Positions 1 through 9,065 are shown, numbered from the stretch's first letter. The stretch: 64,000 nucleotides of DNA from Variovorax paradoxus (GCF_009755665.1 NZ_CP046622.1:3658001-3722000), one strand, 5' to 3'. The notes: generated by a model not told the origin, from the sequence alone. Program-made: numbers and translations.

Positions 1-160
1 GAACCTGCGCCTCCAAGTCGGGTTCGGGCGAGCCGTCGGGCCGGCTGCCGACCTGGCCTGAAACGAACAGGAAGCCGTTGGACCGGATCGCCGGCGAGTA
101 GCGGTTCTTTTCATAGAGCGCCTGGCGCCCGGGCGGAAAAACGACGTCACGTTGAGCCAT
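1..160 (-). CDS. RidA/YjgF family protein (3' part cut by window edge)
   Basis: Only the first 53 or so codons are in the window; the gene runs leftward off the edge. Reading from the ATG at 160, the protein starts MAQRDVVFPPG and soon reaches SPAIRSNGFLFVSGQVG, the typical N-terminal strand of RidA/YER057c/UK114 proteins. Family members deaminate reactive enamine/imine intermediates or act in related small-molecule chemistry, as cytoplasmic trimers. The catalytic arginine lies beyond the visible part, so activity cannot be judged. It is divergent from the LysR gene at 310, a common layout for a regulator and its target. Confidence 0.8.
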   Translation of the reverse strand, partial: MAQRDVVFPPGRQALYEKNRYSPAIRSNGFLFVSGQVGSRPDGSPEPDLEAQV

Positions 161-257
161 GGATTGCTTCCTCTTTTCTCGAATGAGCCGTCGCCGGCCC
201 GTCATCACGATCAAGCGACTTTAGGGATCCGGGCTCGTCGGATAAACAGGCAAAGCC

Positions 258-287
258 AACAATCATTGTTTGGCAAACTCAAACAAT
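258..287. promoter_or_regulatory. Candidate LysR operator between ridA-like gene and lysR gene
   Basis: The 149-bp divergent intergenic region contains a perfect 8-bp inverted repeat, ATTGTTTG at 265-272 and CAAACAAT at 280-287, with 7 bp between the arms. A second overlapping inverted repeat (AACAAT / ATTGTT) lies at 259-271. Dyads of this kind with a T-N11-A core are usual LysR binding sites. Its position 23 bp before the LysR start suggests autoregulation plus control of the RidA gene. This is inference from symmetry and position. Confidence 0.5.
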
Positions 288-309
288 CTTTGAACCAGCA
301 GGAACAGAC

Positions 310-1242
310 ATGGACCGCTTCGATGCGATGCAGGCATTCGCGCGCGTGGTGGAAGCAGGCAGCTTCACCAGGGCGGCCGATACGCTGAACATGAGCAAGA
401 CCACGGTAACGCAGCTGGTGCAGCAGTTGGAGGCAAGGCTGCGCGTCAAGCTGCTCAACCGCACCACGCGCAAGCTCAGCGTCACGGCCGATGGTGCCGC
501 CTACTACGAGCGCGTGGTGCGCCTTCTGGCCGACATGGACGACGCCGAAACCAGCCTCTCGAGCGCCTCGGCATTGCCGCGCGGCCATCTTCGGGTGGAC
601 GTGCCAAGCCCCCTGGCCCGCATGATCCTGGTGCCGGCATTGCCGGCGTTCTATGCCCGCTACCCCGACATCCAGCTCGACATGGGCGTGAGCGACCGCA
701 CGGTGGACGTGATCGGCGACAACGTGGATTGCGTGGTGCGCGGCGGCGAGCTCACCGACCGGTCGCTGATGGCGCGCCGCGTGGGCGACCTGCAGCTGGG
801 CGTCTATGCGGCCCCGCGCTACCTGGAACTTGCGGGCACGCCGCTGCACCCGCGCGAGCTGGAAGACACGCACCACCGCATCGTCGGCTTCTTGTGGTCG
901 CGCAGCGGCAAGACCTTTCCGTACGCCATGCGGCTCGGCGAAGAGCGCATCGAGGTGCAGGGCCGCTACGTGCTGTCGGTGGACGACGGCAATGCCTACC
1001 TCGCGGCCGGCCTCGCCGGGCTGGGAATTCTCTGGCTGCCGGACTACATGGCCAAGCCGCACCTGGCGGGCGGCGAGCTGGTGCGGCTTTTCGATGGCTG
1101 GCAACTCGATTCGATGCCGCTCTACGTCGCGTTTCCGCCGAATCGGCACGTCAGCGCCAAGCTGCGCGTCTTCATCGATTGGGTGGCCGAGCTGATGGCG
1201 CAGCACGCGCCTGTCGGTGCCCGGCGCCAGCTCAGGCCGTGA
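310..1242 (+). CDS. LysR-family transcriptional regulator
   Basis: A 310-residue protein with the standard LysR layout. The N-terminal winged helix-turn-helix covers about residues 1-60 (start MDRFDAMQAFARVVEAGSF, then TRAADTLNMSKTTVTQLVQQLE). The C-terminal periplasmic-binding-protein-like effector domain runs from about residue 90 to 300. The start MDRFDAMQAF and the shape of the effector domain fit the large CrgA/YafC-type group of LysR proteins. It diverges from the RidA gene, and a dyad lies just upstream. The last 11 bases overlap the 3' end of the convergent DsbA-family gene. The effector is not predictable. Confidence 0.93.
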   Translation: MDRFDAMQAFARVVEAGSFTRAADTLNMSKTTVTQLVQQLEARLRVKLLNRTTRKLSVTADGAAYYERVVRLLADMDDAETSLSSASALPRGHLRVDVPSPLARMILVPALPAFYARYPDIQLDMGVSDRTVDVIGDNVDCVVRGGELTDRSLMARRVGDLQLGVYAAPRYLELAGTPLHPRELEDTHHRIVGFLWSRSGKTFPYAMRLGEERIEVQGRYVLSVDDGNAYLAAGLAGLGILWLPDYMAKPHLAGGELVRLFDGWQLDSMPLYVAFPPNRHVSAKLRVFIDWVAELMAQHAPVGARRQLRP

Positions 1243-1915
1243 CGACCGTGCTGGGCTGCGCACCCGCAATCTGACGCAGCGCCCGCTCGAACACCTCGAC
1301 CGGCTGCCCACCCGAAATCAGGTGGTGGTCGTTGATGACGATCGCGGGCACCGAGTGGATGCCAGCATCGGTGTACATGCGCTCGCGCTCGCGGGTCTCG
1401 CGGGCGAACTCATCGCTTGCCAGGATTTCACGCGCACGCGCCGCATCGAGCCCCGCCTCCGTGGCTGCGCGCACCAGCACCTCGGGGTCCGACGGGTTTT
1501 GGCTGTCGGTGAAGTAAGCCTTGAGCAGCAGCTTCTTCAGCGCCGCCTGCTTGGCCGGGCTTTCGAGCTCGGCCCAGTGCAGCAGCCGGTGGGCGTTGAA
1601 GGTGTTGTAGACGCGGGGGCGGCCTTCGGGGCTGAACTCGAAGCCCACCTCGGCCCCGCGCTGGCGAATCATCTCGCGCGACTGCGCTTGCTGTTCACGC
1701 GTGGAACCGTACTTCTGGTTCAGGTGCTCGAAGGTGTCCTGCCCTTCGGCCGGCATCTGCGGATTCAGCTCGAAGGGCTGGAAATGCAACTCGGCCGTGA
1801 CGTCTGGCGCCAGGCGCCGGAGCGCCGCCTCGAGCGACCCCAGGCCGACGGCGCACCAGGGGCAAGACACGTCGGAAACAAAATCGATCTTCAGATGAGA
1901 GGTCATGGCCGCCAT
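1232..1915 (-). CDS. DsbA family oxidoreductase (FrnE-like)
   Basis: A 227-residue thioredoxin-fold protein. Near the N terminus it has FVSDVSCPWCAVGLGSLEAAL, so the active-site motif is CPWC, as in FrnE/2-hydroxychromene-2-carboxylate-isomerase-like DsbA proteins. The helical insert and the late HSVPAIVINDHHLISGGQ segment, which carries the cis-proline, complete the fold. No signal peptide is visible, so it probably works in the cytoplasm in disulfide or glutathione-type chemistry. Start choice is uncertain: ATG at 1915 or ATG at 1906 (MTSHLKIDF), neither with a good ribosome-binding site. It converges on the LysR gene. Confidence 0.88.
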   Translation of the reverse strand: MAAMTSHLKIDFVSDVSCPWCAVGLGSLEAALRRLAPDVTAELHFQPFELNPQMPAEGQDTFEHLNQKYGSTREQQAQSREMIRQRGAEVGFEFSPEGRPRVYNTFNAHRLLHWAELESPAKQAALKKLLLKAYFTDSQNPSDPEVLVRAATEAGLDAARAREILASDEFARETRERERMYTDAGIHSVPAIVINDHHLISGGQPVEVFERALRQIAGAQPSTVVTA

Positions 1916-1970
1916 TCTTCATGGCGCCGACTCCCTTGGTGCGCGCAAGGTCTTCAGACGGCCTGGGGAT

Positions 1971-3380
1971 TCAAGCGGCTGCCTTGGCCATGCGTGCATC
2001 CACCAGTGTCTGTTCGCGCAGCCGGTCGTATTCAGGCTTGTCGACCGGAATTGCGTCGCGCTTGCCCAGGTCGTTCATGTGCACGCGATAGGTTTCGCGG
2101 GCGCTCCAGGCCGAGACAGCGGCAATGGCGCAGATTGCCAGCGTGATGGCGCCCACGGTGAGCGGGATGTTGGCAGCACCGGGGGGCGCCACCGCCACGA
2201 ACAGCGCCGGCAGCAGCGCCGTGATGGCGGTGCCGATGTTCTGCGAAATCGCCATGCCCGAGACGCGGGTGCGCGTGGGGAACATCTCCGGATAGAAGCT
2301 CGGGAACACGGCGTTGTAGCCCTGGTAGACCACGCCCCACATCAAGAGCGACATCACGATGGCCAGCGGCACGTTGTGGATGCTGATGGCGTACAGGTAA
2401 CCGAACGACAACAGGCCCGAGCCGAGCGCACCGACGACGATCGGCAAGCGGCGGCCGACCTTGTCCGACAGGTTGCCGACGACCGGGATCACGATCACGG
2501 CCAGGATGTTGCCCATCACCGGAATCCAGAGGTAGATGTCTTTCTCGAAGTTGATGCCGTAGCCCGGCTGCACCGCATAGGCGGCGCCGAAGATGGTGGC
2601 AACCACCGGAATCACGTTCATCAGCGAGCACAGCAGCACGCGCAGCATGTCGCCCCAGCTCTCGGTCACCGCCTGGATCACTGGTGCCTTGGGCACCGTT
2701 GCGCTCTTCTCCACTTCGGTGAAGGCGGGCGTCTCGTCCACTTCCTTGCGGATGATGTAGCCGGCCACGATGACGATGAAACTCAGCAGGAACGGAATGC
2801 GCCAGCCCCATGAGTTGAAGGCGTCCTTGTCCATGTAGTGCGCGAGCGGCAGGAACACGGCGGCCGCCATGATCTGGCCGGCCTGCACGCCCTGCAGCGT
2901 AAAGCTCGCGAAGAAGCCGCGGCGCCCGAACGGCGCGTGTTCCAGAATCATCGAGCTCGCGCCCGAAATCTCGCCGGCCACCGCAAAGCCCTGGATCAGC
3001 CGCAGCACCACCAGCATGGCGGGAGCCCACAGGCCGACCTGGTCATACGTCGGCAGCAGGCCGACGGCAATGGTCGAGAAGCCCATCAGGAACATGCACA
3101 GAATCAGCACGGTCTTGCGGCCGTGCGTGTCGCCCCAGTGGCCCAGCAGCAGTGCGCCGATCGGCCGTGCGACGTAGCCCACGCCGTAGGTCGCAAGCGA
3201 CGCGATGATCGCGATCTGCGGGTCGCCCTTCGGAAAGAAGATCTGCGGAAAGATCAGCGCCGCGGCGGTGGCGTAGATGAAGAAGTCGTAGTACTCCAGC
3301 GCCGAGCCGATCCAGCCGCTGGCGGTGGCCTTCTTCGACTGGTGCTTGCCTTTCGGCTCTTGGGCCGTGGTGTTTGCCAT
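1971..3380 (-). CDS. MFS transporter, metabolite:H+ symporter (MHS) type
   Basis: A 469-residue, 12-helix major facilitator. The N-terminal SGWIGSALEYYDFFIYATAAA and the loop LGHWGDTHGRKTVL are characteristic of the MHS subfamily (ShiA, ProP and similar proteins), which imports organic acids and zwitterions with protons. It lies 29 bp downstream of the 3-dehydroshikimate dehydratase gene in the same direction, so shikimate, dehydroshikimate or quinate are the likely substrates. That substrate is inferred from context. A GGAG ribosome-binding site sits before the ATG at 3380. It is the last gene of a two-gene unit. Confidence 0.9.
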   Translation of the reverse strand: MANTTAQEPKGKHQSKKATASGWIGSALEYYDFFIYATAAALIFPQIFFPKGDPQIAIIASLATYGVGYVARPIGALLLGHWGDTHGRKTVLILCMFLMGFSTIAVGLLPTYDQVGLWAPAMLVVLRLIQGFAVAGEISGASSMILEHAPFGRRGFFASFTLQGVQAGQIMAAAVFLPLAHYMDKDAFNSWGWRIPFLLSFIVIVAGYIIRKEVDETPAFTEVEKSATVPKAPVIQAVTESWGDMLRVLLCSLMNVIPVVATIFGAAYAVQPGYGINFEKDIYLWIPVMGNILAVIVIPVVGNLSDKVGRRLPIVVGALGSGLLSFGYLYAISIHNVPLAIVMSLLMWGVVYQGYNAVFPSFYPEMFPTRTRVSGMAISQNIGTAITALLPALFVAVAPPGAANIPLTVGAITLAICAIAAVSAWSARETYRVHMNDLGKRDAIPVDKPEYDRLREQTLVDARMAKAAA

Positions 3381-3409
3381 GGTTTGTCTCCGGGGTTGAC
3401 TAGAAAAAC

Positions 3410-5308
3410 TTATTCCTGCGCCTGCGATGCCATGCGCGCGGGTGCATTGAGAGCCCCGTAGGCGTCGTAGCCCGCGGTGCGCTGTGCCAGTTCGAAGAAG
3501 AGCCCGCCTTCGATGCTCTCGGTGTAGATGTGCAGGTAGTCGCCAGCCGCCGAGCGATCGAACAGCACGCCCGCGGCACGCATGCGTGCCAAGAGCGCCG
3601 GGTCGAGGTCGATGCGCGTCGCCAGGTCGTCGTAGTAGTTGCCCGAAATGGGCACGAAGCGCGTGCCGTTGGCGCGCAGCCGCTCCACGCTTTCGAAGAT
3701 GTCCTTGCAGCGCAAGGCAATGTGGTGCACCGCGCCGCCGCCCGTCACGCTCAGCGTGCGCGCGGTGCGGGTGCGCTGGCTCAGCGACACGTTGAGCACC
3801 AGCCGCACGCTTCGCGCGGCATCGGCCACGCCGCGGCTTCGGATCAGCCCGAACGGATCGGCCAGCTCCAGGCTTTCACCCGGCTCGAGCCCCAGCACGG
3901 CGCGTGTGAACAGCACCCAGGTGTCGAGCTGGTCCACGGCAAGGCCAAGGGCCACGTGGTCGATCTGCGTCAGGCCGGCGCCGCCGGCTTCGGTTGCGTC
4001 TTCCTCGAGGATGAAATCCGCCTCGTACAGGCCGTTGGCGCCCAATGCTTCCGACACGAAATGAATGAGGTTGCCGCCCGGCGCCACGATGGCCGGCACG
4101 CGGAGTTCATCGGGACCGACGGGGCTGTCGTGCCGCTGCGATCGCATGGCAGTGGCGCGATCGACCGCCGCCAGAGGATCGGCGCAGCGCACGCCCAGCG
4201 CGCACACCGAGGTGCCGTGCGCTTCGAAGCGGCTGCGCGCGAACGAATCCGGCTGCGCATTGACGATCAGGTTGATCTCGCCCTGCCGGTACAGCACCAC
4301 GGCCTTGGAGCGGTGCCGGCCGACGCGGCGAAAACCGAGCTGCCCGAGCAATACGGCGAGCGTGCCGGCCGAGCTTTCGTCGGCCGCGAACTCGATGAAC
4401 GAAAGGCCCGACAGCGCCGGCACGGGCGGCGGATTGAAAAGCTCGACGCGCTGCGGCGGCACGGACGCATCGGTGGCATTGCCGGCCGCGGCCATGCGCC
4501 GCTGCGCCTCGCTCTCGAGGTACAGCAGCGAGCGCATCGCATCCACGGCGGTGCGGCGGTTGGGCGTCTCGCGGAAGATGTCGTTGAAGATCTCGAGCGA
4601 CAGCGGCCCCGTGTAGCCCGCGCGCAGCACCTGCTCGAAGAACCCGACCACGGCAAGGTCGCCCTGCCCCGGGAACGCGCGGTGATGGCGGGCCCACTGC
4701 AGCACGTCCATCGACAGCAGCGGCGCATCGGCCATCTGCAGAAAGAAGATCTTGTCGCCCGGGATGTGCGCGATGCCCGCGGGATCGTCCTTCAGCGACA
4801 GCGTGTGAAAGCTGTCCAGGATCAAACCGAGGTTCGGATGACCGGCCTCGCGCACGATGTTCCAGGCTTGGCCATAGAGCGACGTGAAGCGGCCCCAGGC
4901 CAGCGCCTCGAAACCCACGCGCAGGTTGCGGCGTGCGGCGCGCTCCGCCAACTCGTGCAGTTGGGCCGCGGCAAGTGCCGGGTCATCGATGGCGAGCGGC
5001 GACGTGTTCGAGCAGCACAGCATCATCGGCGAGCCCATTGCTTCCATCAGGTCGAACTTGCGTTCGGCGCGCTCCAGGCTGCGCCGGAACTGCGCCTCGG
5101 GCATGCCCTCGAAATCACGAAACGGCTGGTACAGGTCGATCGAAAGGCCAAGGTCGGCGGCAATGCGGCCGAGCTCGCTGGCGCTGCCCTTGAAGTTGAC
5201 GAAGTCGCTCTCGAACAGTTCGATGCCGTCGAAGCCCGCGGCCGAAACGGCTTCGAGCTTCTGGCGAAGCGTGCCGCTGAGAGAAACGGTGGCAATGGAG
5301 CGGTGCAT
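3410..5308 (-). CDS. quiC: 3-dehydroshikimate dehydratase, fused TIM barrel / HPPD-like protein
   Basis: A 632-residue fusion. Residues 1-280 form an AP-endonuclease-2-like TIM barrel with the metal ligands expected for QuiC1: Glu in VGFEALAWGRF, Asp in LGLILDSFHTL, Gln in FFLQMADAP and Glu in LSLEIFNDIF. Residues 300-632 form a vicinal-oxygen-chelate module resembling 4-hydroxyphenylpyruvate dioxygenase. This architecture is that of bacterial QuiC1-type enzymes, which convert 3-dehydroshikimate to protocatechuate. Automatic annotation often mislabels it as HPPD. It has its own promoter region with two IclR-type boxes and is followed by the MHS transporter. Confidence 0.88.
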   Translation of the reverse strand: MHRSIATVSLSGTLRQKLEAVSAAGFDGIELFESDFVNFKGSASELGRIAADLGLSIDLYQPFRDFEGMPEAQFRRSLERAERKFDLMEAMGSPMMLCCSNTSPLAIDDPALAAAQLHELAERAARRNLRVGFEALAWGRFTSLYGQAWNIVREAGHPNLGLILDSFHTLSLKDDPAGIAHIPGDKIFFLQMADAPLLSMDVLQWARHHRAFPGQGDLAVVGFFEQVLRAGYTGPLSLEIFNDIFRETPNRRTAVDAMRSLLYLESEAQRRMAAAGNATDASVPPQRVELFNPPPVPALSGLSFIEFAADESSAGTLAVLLGQLGFRRVGRHRSKAVVLYRQGEINLIVNAQPDSFARSRFEAHGTSVCALGVRCADPLAAVDRATAMRSQRHDSPVGPDELRVPAIVAPGGNLIHFVSEALGANGLYEADFILEEDATEAGGAGLTQIDHVALGLAVDQLDTWVLFTRAVLGLEPGESLELADPFGLIRSRGVADAARSVRLVLNVSLSQRTRTARTLSVTGGGAVHHIALRCKDIFESVERLRANGTRFVPISGNYYDDLATRIDLDPALLARMRAAGVLFDRSAAGDYLHIYTESIEGGLFFELAQRTAGYDAYGALNAPARMASQAQE

Positions 5309-5364
5309 GGGAACCGACTTTAGGAAGTCGGCGCCCTGCCCACAATGCTTCGCGCTCAGCTCCA

Positions 5365-5400
5365 GTTCGATAATCGAACGCTTACGTGCAGTATTCGCAC
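5365..5400. promoter_or_regulatory. Paired 15-bp PcaR-like boxes upstream of quiC
   Basis: Two 15-mers start exactly 21 bp apart: GTTCGATAATCGAAC at 5365-5379 and GTGCAGTATTCGCAC at 5386-5400. The first is also a near-perfect palindrome (GTTCGAT / ATCGAAC). It differs by one base from the Pseudomonas putida PcaR recognition sequence as I remember it (GTTCGATAATCGCAC). The second matches that sequence at 11 of 15 positions. The same 21-bp spacing recurs at 14164-14199. The boxes lie 57-92 bp before the quiC start codon, a good place for an IclR-type activator or repressor. Confidence 0.65.
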
Positions 5401-5450
5401 GAAATAGGGGTTAGACCTAGGCCAACCCGCTCTGCCGGGTCGCCGGTTTT

Positions 5451-6215
5451 TCAGAGGCTGCGCCAGTAATCGATCAGCAGCTGCGTAAATTCGACCGGCC
5501 GTTCCACCGAGCTCAGGTGCGCCGCATCGATGGTGGCCAGCCGCGCCCCTGGAATGGCGGCCACCATGGCTTCGGACATGGCCAGGGGCGTGGCCTCGTC
5601 CTGCAAGCCGGCAATGACCAGCGTGGGCACCGTGAAGCGGCGGTTGCTCTCGCGAAAATCGATGGCGGCCACGGCGTTGCAGCTCTCGATATAGGCCTGC
5701 GCGTCGGTGCGCACCAGCACCTCGTTCAGCGCCTGCGCGGCCGCCTTGCCTTCTTGCGTGGTGACATAGCCGTGCGTCAGCCAGCGCGACACGGCGCCGG
5801 GCGCAATGGCCTCCACGCCTTTGGCGGCCACTGTTTCGACACGCGCGCGCCAGGGCGACTGATCGGGGTAGTGGGCCGACGAATTTGCAATGACCACGCT
5901 GCGCAGCAGTTCGGGGTGCCGCACTGCCAGTGCCTGCGCCGTCATGCCGCCCATCGAAAGCCCGACGAAATGCACCGGTTCCCCACCGGTCTCGCGCTGG
6001 ATGAGTTCCGCCACGTCCTGCGCCAGGGTTTCGATGCGCAGCGCACCGGGCACTACCTCGGAGCCGCCATGGTTGCGGTGGTCGTAGCGAATCACGGTGT
6101 GGCCGCGCGCAAGCTGCTCGGCCACGCCGTCCCACATGTGCAGGTCGCAACCCAGCGCATGGCTCAGCACGACGAAGGGGCCGCTGCCTTCGCGGACGAC
6201 GTTCAAACGGGTCAT
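5451..6215 (-). CDS. pcaD: 3-oxoadipate enol-lactonase (alpha/beta hydrolase)
   Basis: A 254-residue alpha/beta hydrolase. The nucleophile elbow is HFVGLSMGGMTAQ (Ser in GLSMG), the oxyanion region is VVLSHALGCDLHMWDGV, and the late histidine is in DAAHLSSVERP. The match to PcaD, together with pcaB and pcaC just upstream, supports hydrolysis of 3-oxoadipate enol-lactone to 3-oxoadipate. I start it at the ATG at 6215, which overlaps the TGA of the MFS gene as ATGA; a longer open frame exists but is read-through of the upstream gene. It is the last gene of the long leftward unit. Confidence 0.87.
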   Translation of the reverse strand: MTRLNVVREGSGPFVVLSHALGCDLHMWDGVAEQLARGHTVIRYDHRNHGGSEVVPGALRIETLAQDVAELIQRETGGEPVHFVGLSMGGMTAQALAVRHPELLRSVVIANSSAHYPDQSPWRARVETVAAKGVEAIAPGAVSRWLTHGYVTTQEGKAAAQALNEVLVRTDAQAYIESCNAVAAIDFRESNRRFTVPTLVIAGLQDEATPLAMSEAMVAAIPGARLATIDAAHLSSVERPVEFTQLLIDYWRSL

Positions 6216-7432
6216 GTAGATTCCTTCTTTATCGGGTGTTGAAGACGCGGCAGCCAGAGGAACGCGATGGCCAGCAGCACGCAGCCTGCGAGCAGCATCG
6301 GCACGACCATCGGCCAGGCGCCGTTCGAATAACCGGTGTCGACAAACTGTGCCGCAATTTGCCCGACGCTGAATGCGACCATCATCATGCCGAAACCCGA
6401 CCACGACACGGCGCGACCGGCCAGGTGCGGCAAGTCGCCCACCGCGCCGGCCTGGCCGCAGGGCTGGTGGATGCCGTGGCCAAGGCAATAGACGGCGTGG
6501 CCCGCAAGCAGCGGCACCGCACTGTGCGGCGCCAGCCAGCAGCCCAGCGCCTGGATCGTGGCGCCGGCAATGCTCAGGGTAGCGCCAAGCTGAACGGTGT
6601 GCACGGGCCCGTATTTGCGCAGCAGGCGCCGGCACATCGTGGTGCTGAAAATGTAGACCAGCGAGCCGCCGGCCGGAATCCATCCGTACATCGCGGGCGA
6701 CCAGCCCAGATAGCCGATGTAGACCATTGGCGAAAGCAGCAGAAAGCAGAACAGGCCGCCGTAGGTGGTTGCGGCCACCGAAGCCCAGGCGCGAAAGCTG
6801 CGGCTCGCGAACACCGCGCGCGCACTGCCGCGCGGCGCGGAAACGTCGCCCGCCAGCGGCCGACGCGTTTCGCCGAACGAACGCCAGCAGAGCGCAAAGA
6901 GCACCAGCGCGTAGAGCGACATCGACGCCATCACCCAGCGCCAGCCGGCCCCCTGCACCAACCATGCGCCCACCAGCGGCGCGAGCAGCCCGACCACGCC
7001 GAGGCCGGTGAGCCCGCGCGCCATGACGTGCGGCCCCTCGTGCGCGGGATACAGGTCGCGCACCGCGGCGCGCGCACAAACCAGAATGGCCGCCATCGAA
7101 AAGCCCTGCAGCGTGCGCCAGCCCGCAAGCACCGCCACGCTGCCGGCAAAGGCACCGCCGAGCGCCGCAATCACGTAGCAGCCAAGCCCCGCCAGAAGCA
7201 CCGGCCGGCGCCCGAAGCGATCGGCCAGCGGCCCGCACAGCAATTGCGCAAAACCGAAGGCCAGCACGAACAATGTGAGGCTGGTGCTGGCCGAGCCCAG
7301 TTCCTTGGCAATGGCGGGCAGCGCCGGCAGGTAGCTGTCGGTGGCAACAGGCTGGGCCGCCAGGAGCAGCGGCAGCAGCAAGGTAAAGCCGACGTCGAAA
7401 CGCCCCTTGCGAATATCCGTGGGTTCGGTCAC
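6212..7432 (-). CDS. MFS transporter, Bcr/CflA-like
   Basis: A 406-residue 12-helix transporter. The segment TDSYLPALPAIAKELG followed by FAQLLCGPLADRFGRRPVLL is typical of the Bcr/CflA drug:proton antiporter group. The likely start is GTG at 7432, overlapping the pcaC stop as GTGA; the stop overlaps the pcaD start as ATGA. Being embedded between pcaC and pcaD suggests export of a pathway intermediate or uptake of an aromatic acid. The direction of transport cannot be read from sequence. Confidence 0.85.
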   Translation of the reverse strand: MTEPTDIRKGRFDVGFTLLLPLLLAAQPVATDSYLPALPAIAKELGSASTSLTLFVLAFGFAQLLCGPLADRFGRRPVLLAGLGCYVIAALGGAFAGSVAVLAGWRTLQGFSMAAILVCARAAVRDLYPAHEGPHVMARGLTGLGVVGLLAPLVGAWLVQGAGWRWVMASMSLYALVLFALCWRSFGETRRPLAGDVSAPRGSARAVFASRSFRAWASVAATTYGGLFCFLLLSPMVYIGYLGWSPAMYGWIPAGGSLVYIFSTTMCRRLLRKYGPVHTVQLGATLSIAGATIQALGCWLAPHSAVPLLAGHAVYCLGHGIHQPCGQAGAVGDLPHLAGRAVSWSGFGMMMVAFSVGQIAAQFVDTGYSNGAWPMVVPMLLAGCVLLAIAFLWLPRLQHPIKKEST

Positions 7433-7857
7433 TGCGGGGCTGCTGCCAGCAGGCCCTTCTCCCGCAAGATGCCCGTCGCAATGCCGAAGGCGTGGTTGGC
7501 CACCGGCACGCCGCAATAGATGGCGGCCATCATGATCACTTCCTTGATGTCGTCCGGCGTCAGGCGCGATTCGGGCGGACCGTCGAGCGCCGCGCGCACG
7601 TGCATGGCAAATTCTTCATACGCATGGATGCCCAGCATCATCGACAGCACCATGTAGCGGCGCGTCTTGTCGCCCAGCGCGGGCCGGCCCCAGATGTCGT
7701 TCCATGCGTGGCGCGTGATGAGCTCCTGAAACTCGGCGTTGAACTCGTTGCGGTTGGCCAGCGACTTGTCGACCCAGGCATCGCCGAGCACGCGCCGGCG
7801 GTTGAGAAGGCCCGCTTCGTAGTCGCCGGCGGAAGGTGTGCTTTTGGGGTCGGTCAT
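7429..7857 (-). CDS. pcaC: 4-carboxymuconolactone decarboxylase
   Basis: A 142-residue protein of the AhpD/CMD fold. It starts MTDPKSTPSAGDYEAG and contains GRPALGDKTRRYMVLSMMLG and the EEFAMHVRAAL helix, as in single-domain PcaC proteins. PcaC decarboxylates gamma-carboxymuconolactone to the enol-lactone, the step between PcaB and PcaD, and all three genes occur here in pathway order. The ATG at 7857 overlaps the pcaB stop as ATGA. The length is normal for stand-alone PcaC, so it is not fused to PcaD as in some bacteria. Confidence 0.9.
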   Translation of the reverse strand: MTDPKSTPSAGDYEAGLLNRRRVLGDAWVDKSLANRNEFNAEFQELITRHAWNDIWGRPALGDKTRRYMVLSMMLGIHAYEEFAMHVRAALDGPPESRLTPDDIKEVIMMAAIYCGVPVANHAFGIATGILREKGLLAAAPQ

Positions 7858-9065
7858 CGGGAGGTGTCTTTCGCATTGAGTTGGTCGCGCAGGGCCGCCA
7901 CCTGGCGCAGCGCGGTTTCGCCGGCAGGCTCCGCCAGGGCCGGGTTGAACCATTCGTCCGCCGCGTCGCGCGGCAGTTCCGCGCGCAGGGTGTCGATGTT
8001 GGCGCGCATGCGCGCCGCGTCGATCTGCAGGCCCGGCAGCGCACCGGCCATGGCGCGCGCGCTGCCGTGCGCAGACATCAGCAATTGCGGCCATTCCGCC
8101 AATTCGGCCTGCCAGCCGCCGAGGGCGCGCTCGTGTTCCTGCGGCATGGCGGCCAGCAGTGCGGCCACGCGCTGCGGGGCACGCTGCGCCGCGGCCAGTG
8201 CCACCATCGAGGCCACGGGGTTGCGCTTGTGCGGCATCGCCGAAGAGCCGCCACGGCCCGGCTCGGTGGGTTCGGCCACCTCGCCGACTTCATACTGGCC
8301 CATGAGCGAGATGTCGCGCGCGATCTTGCCCAGGCTGCCCGTGAGCAGACCCAGCTCGCAACCCAGCGCAATCCATTCGTCGCGCTGCGTGTGCCACGTG
8401 GCGCCGGCGTTGCCGAGGCCGAGCTCGTCCGCCACGCGCTGCACCACGGCCGGACCCTGCCCTTTCATCTGCGAGAGCGTGCCGACGGCTCCGCCGAGCT
8501 GCACGTTCAGGGCATGGCGCGCGGCCGTGCGCAAACGCACGCGGCTGCGCACCAGCGGCGCGGCCCAGCCCGCGCACTTCAGGCCGAAGCTCGTGACCGA
8601 GGCCGGCTGCATCAGCGTGCGCGCAAGAATCGGCGTGGCGGCATGCTGCGTGGCGTGCTGCAGCAGCGCCTCGATCGCGCGGTCGAGGTCTTTCTCGATG
8701 AGCGCCATGCCCTCGCGCGTGACCAATGCCATGGCCGTGTCGATCACGTCCTGGCTGGTGCTGCCGAAATGCACGAAAGGCACGGCCTCCGCATTGAACA
8801 GGCCCACGGCCTCTTTCAATGCCTTGACCAGCGGAATTGCAACGCTGCCCGCGCGGCCGCTGTCGCGCACGATCTTCGCCACGTCGAACAGCTCGACCTT
8901 GCAGCTGCCGACAATCGAATGCGCGGCCGATTCAGGCACCAGCCCGACGGCTGCCTGCGCCCGGGTGAGCGCCGCCTCGAAGCGAAGCATGGCGTCGACG
9001 AAGTTGCGATCGCTGAAGGCTGAAAGCGTTTCGGAAGTGGAAAGAAAGCCTTCGAAAATACTCAT
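7854..9065 (-). CDS. pcaB: 3-carboxy-cis,cis-muconate cycloisomerase
   Basis: A 403-residue member of the fumarase/argininosuccinate-lyase superfamily. The family signature GSSAMPHKRNPVASM is at about residues 271-285, and VHFGSTSQDVIDTA carries the conserved TSQD motif. Its length and the neighbouring pcaC and pcaD identify it as PcaB, which lactonises beta-carboxymuconate to gamma-carboxymuconolactone. It follows the tripartite transporter genes after 46 bp, so it probably belongs to the same transcript. No pcaGH (protocatechuate 3,4-dioxygenase) gene is next to it. Confidence 0.9.
   Translation of the reverse strand: MSIFEGFLSTSETLSAFSDRNFVDAMLRFEAALTRAQAAVGLVPESAAHSIVGSCKVELFDVAKIVRDSGRAGSVAIPLVKALKEAVGLFNAEAVPFVHFGSTSQDVIDTAMALVTREGMALIEKDLDRAIEALLQHATQHAATPILARTLMQPASVTSFGLKCAGWAAPLVRSRVRLRTAARHALNVQLGGAVGTLSQMKGQGPAVVQRVADELGLGNAGATWHTQRDEWIALGCELGLLTGSLGKIARDISLMGQYEVGEVAEPTEPGRGGSSAMPHKRNPVASMVALAAAQRAPQRVAALLAAMPQEHERALGGWQAELAEWPQLLMSAHGSARAMAGALPGLQIDAARMRANIDTLRAELPRDAADEWFNPALAEPAGETALRQVAALRDQLNAKDTSR

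Noticed and set aside
3530..5323. A 597-codon open frame opposite to quiC
   Set aside because: Low-complexity His/Arg/Ala-rich translation, no recognisable fold; quiC has full metal ligands on the other strand.
5451..7481. A 676-residue fusion ahead of pcaD
   Set aside because: The first 420 residues are an out-of-frame reading of the MFS gene; the ATGA overlap at 6212-6215 gives the natural start.
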